Below, in pieces: positions 6,226 through 7,131 of a DNA stretch of 7,131 nt (position 1 is its first letter; the number at the start of each line of letters is the position of its first letter). The stretch is from Anaerolinea sp. GTDB taxonomy: Bacteria; Chloroflexota; Anaerolineae; Anaerolineales; Villigracilaceae. The notes below the pieces were generated by a model, which searched no databases, was not told where the DNA came from, and saw only the letters and a list, made by a program, of their open reading frames with translations. The translations under genes and the position numbers were made by a program. The stretch lies in assembly GCA_020720965.1 (NCBI GenBank), contig DYNS01000156.1, positions 1 to 7,131 of the forward strand, written 5' to 3'.

Positions 6226-7131
6226 CTATGGGATGGGGGTAAGGGTTTGGAAGGGGGTAAGGGTGGCGGTGGGACTGGGCAAGCCTCGCGGGGTGGCGGT
6301 GGGAGTTGTGCTGGGGGTGGGCGTGGGGGTTTGTACACCATCCACAGTGTAGATGAGGTTGATAACCTCGCCAAAGCCGCCTTGCACGCCCAGGTCAATT
6401 TGGTTATACACAATCCGAATCCCCGCGCCGGAACCGGCAACGACCTCAATCCGCTCTGCGCCGTCAAAGGTCAGCGCCGCACCGGGGGCAATTCGTCCCT
6501 CCTGTTCCACAACCCCATCTACCAGCACGCGCAGGTAAACTCTCTCCATCGCGATGACCGTCACCTGTACGGCTCCTGTCGCCTCGAAGAAAAACGGGGT
6601 GGCGGTTTCGGTGGGGGGGAGCAGCACCGGGTCCTGGGTGGGGATGGCTGTTCCGAGTTGTTCCACGCTGGTGGGGAAAATCTCTGGCGTGGGGGAGATT
6701 CCACCCTCCGGGGTTGCCAAAAGCGCCTCGGAAAGGGAAGGTTGTTCCGTTAATGCGGCATCTGTCTCGCTGGGGCTGCCAATCATCCGCGAGGCACCCC
6801 AAATGACCATCCCGGCGATGAGGAGCGCCATGACGCTGCCGAAGAGCAAATCCGGGCTGAGGAGGTGGGGCAGCCAGGCGGGCAGGCGTATTGCCGGGTT
6901 GGGGGTGCGCCGAACGGGTTGGGGTTGTCTTTCCAGGCGGCGGGCTTGAATGGCTTCGGCGAAGCGCAACAGGGTGGCTTCCACATTCATATCCAAAAAA
7001 TTGGCGTAGCCGCCCAGCATTCCCCTGGCTTGGACGGGGGAAGCAAGGGCTTCAAAATCTCCTGCTTCGATGTGTTGCAGGCTGTTTTTGCGAATATGGG
7101 TGTGCCGTTCTATCTCATCCAGGGTTAGCCC
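6226..7131 (-). CDS. RodZ-like helix-turn-helix / transmembrane / DUF4115 protein (N-terminus off right edge)
   Basis: The frame stays open to the window end, so the N-terminus is missing; 301 residues are visible, numbered here from the edge. Residues 1-50 (GLTLDEIERHTHIRKNSLQH, then GDFEALASPVQARGMLGGYA) are the end of the HTH_25 domain of the RodZ family. A basic Pro-rich linker (64-92) leads to a membrane segment at about 94-117, then an acidic, Thr/Pro-containing outer linker (120-180). A DUF4115-type beta domain follows at about 186-262 (VLVDGVVEQEGRIAPG, with VYNQIDLG at 240-247). A Thr/Pro-rich tail of about 34 residues (268-301) ends the protein. RodZ proteins link MreB and the elongation machinery to the membrane; whether this one does is untested. 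An internal ATG at 7018-7020 would delete the HTH and is not the start. rimO follows after 6 bases. Confidence 0.88.
   Translation of the reverse strand, partial: GLTLDEIERHTHIRKNSLQHIEAGDFEALASPVQARGMLGGYANFLDMNVEATLLRFAEAIQARRLERQPQPVRRTPNPAIRLPAWLPHLLSPDLLFGSVMALLIAGMVIWGASRMIGSPSETDAALTEQPSLSEALLATPEGGISPTPEIFPTSVEQLGTAIPTQDPVLLPPTETATPFFFEATGAVQVTVIAMERVYLRVLVDGVVEQEGRIAPGAALTFDGAERIEVVAGSGAGIRIVYNQIDLGVQGGFGEVINLIYTVDGVQTPTPTPSTTPTATPRGLPSPTATLTPFQTLTPIP
6235..6335 (+). repeat. G-rich low-complexity tract encoding the Thr/Pro tail on the other strand
   Basis: The plus strand is dominated by runs of G separated by short spacers. At 6235-6263 the runs GGGGG, GGG, GGGGG and GGG are separated by 3, 7 and 3 bases, matching the usual four-run G-quadruplex pattern. 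The segment GGGTGGCGGTGGGA near 6261 recurs near 6291. On the minus strand the same bases are C-rich codons for the Thr/Pro tail of the RodZ-like protein, so codon content alone could explain the composition. Confidence 0.6.

Noticed and set aside
6196..6753. A 185-codon Gly-rich plus-strand frame opposite the RodZ-like gene
   Set aside because: Its Gly runs are the complement of the C-rich Thr/Pro codons, and the minus strand carries clear HTH, membrane and DUF4115 features.

Overview
The window looks like an ordinary chromosomal stretch from a moderately GC-rich bacterium, most likely Chloroflexota (class Anaerolineae or close). This placement is inferred from style: two different membrane-anchored proteins carry Thr/Pro-rich extracytoplasmic linkers or tails, and the MurJ-type flippase is a divergent form. 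No marker gene in the window settles the taxonomy.

Layout. (1) Minus strand, 1-1287: sucC and the first 49 codons of sucD, the ADP-forming succinyl-CoA synthetase of the TCA cycle, 3 bases apart. (2) 1288-1443: a 156-bp divergent intergenic region with a good sigma70-like promoter facing sucC and a weaker candidate facing the other way, their -35 boxes 2 bases apart. (3) Plus strand, 1444-4855: an atypical short-chain dehydrogenase (SDR), then a MurJ/MviN-family flippase homologue 4 bases later, then an unrecognised single-pass membrane protein with TPR-like helices. The third gene has its own possible leaderless promoter. (4) 4853-4890: a perfect 17-bp hairpin acting as a shared bidirectional terminator, with the stop codons of both converging genes built into the stem. 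(5) Minus strand, 4888-7131: rimO (ribosomal protein S12 methylthiotransferase), preceded by a RodZ-like HTH/transmembrane/DUF4115 protein that runs off the right edge.

How they fit together. sucCD is central metabolism. The RodZ-like gene and rimO form a short operon, an adjacency also known in Firmicutes (ymfM-pgsA-rimO-cinA-recA region). The flippase homologue and the RodZ-like protein both hint at envelope or cell-shape work, but they sit in separate convergent units.

I see no mobile element, CRISPR array, RNA gene, toxin-antitoxin pair or defence system. The points most worth a second look are two enzyme-family members that lack residues their families normally need (the SDR lacks the catalytic Tyr and Lys; the MurJ homologue lacks the equivalents of three of the four essential arginines of E. 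coli MurJ), the leaderless-type promoter at 3790, and the stop-codon-sharing terminator. I found no clear new multi-gene system.
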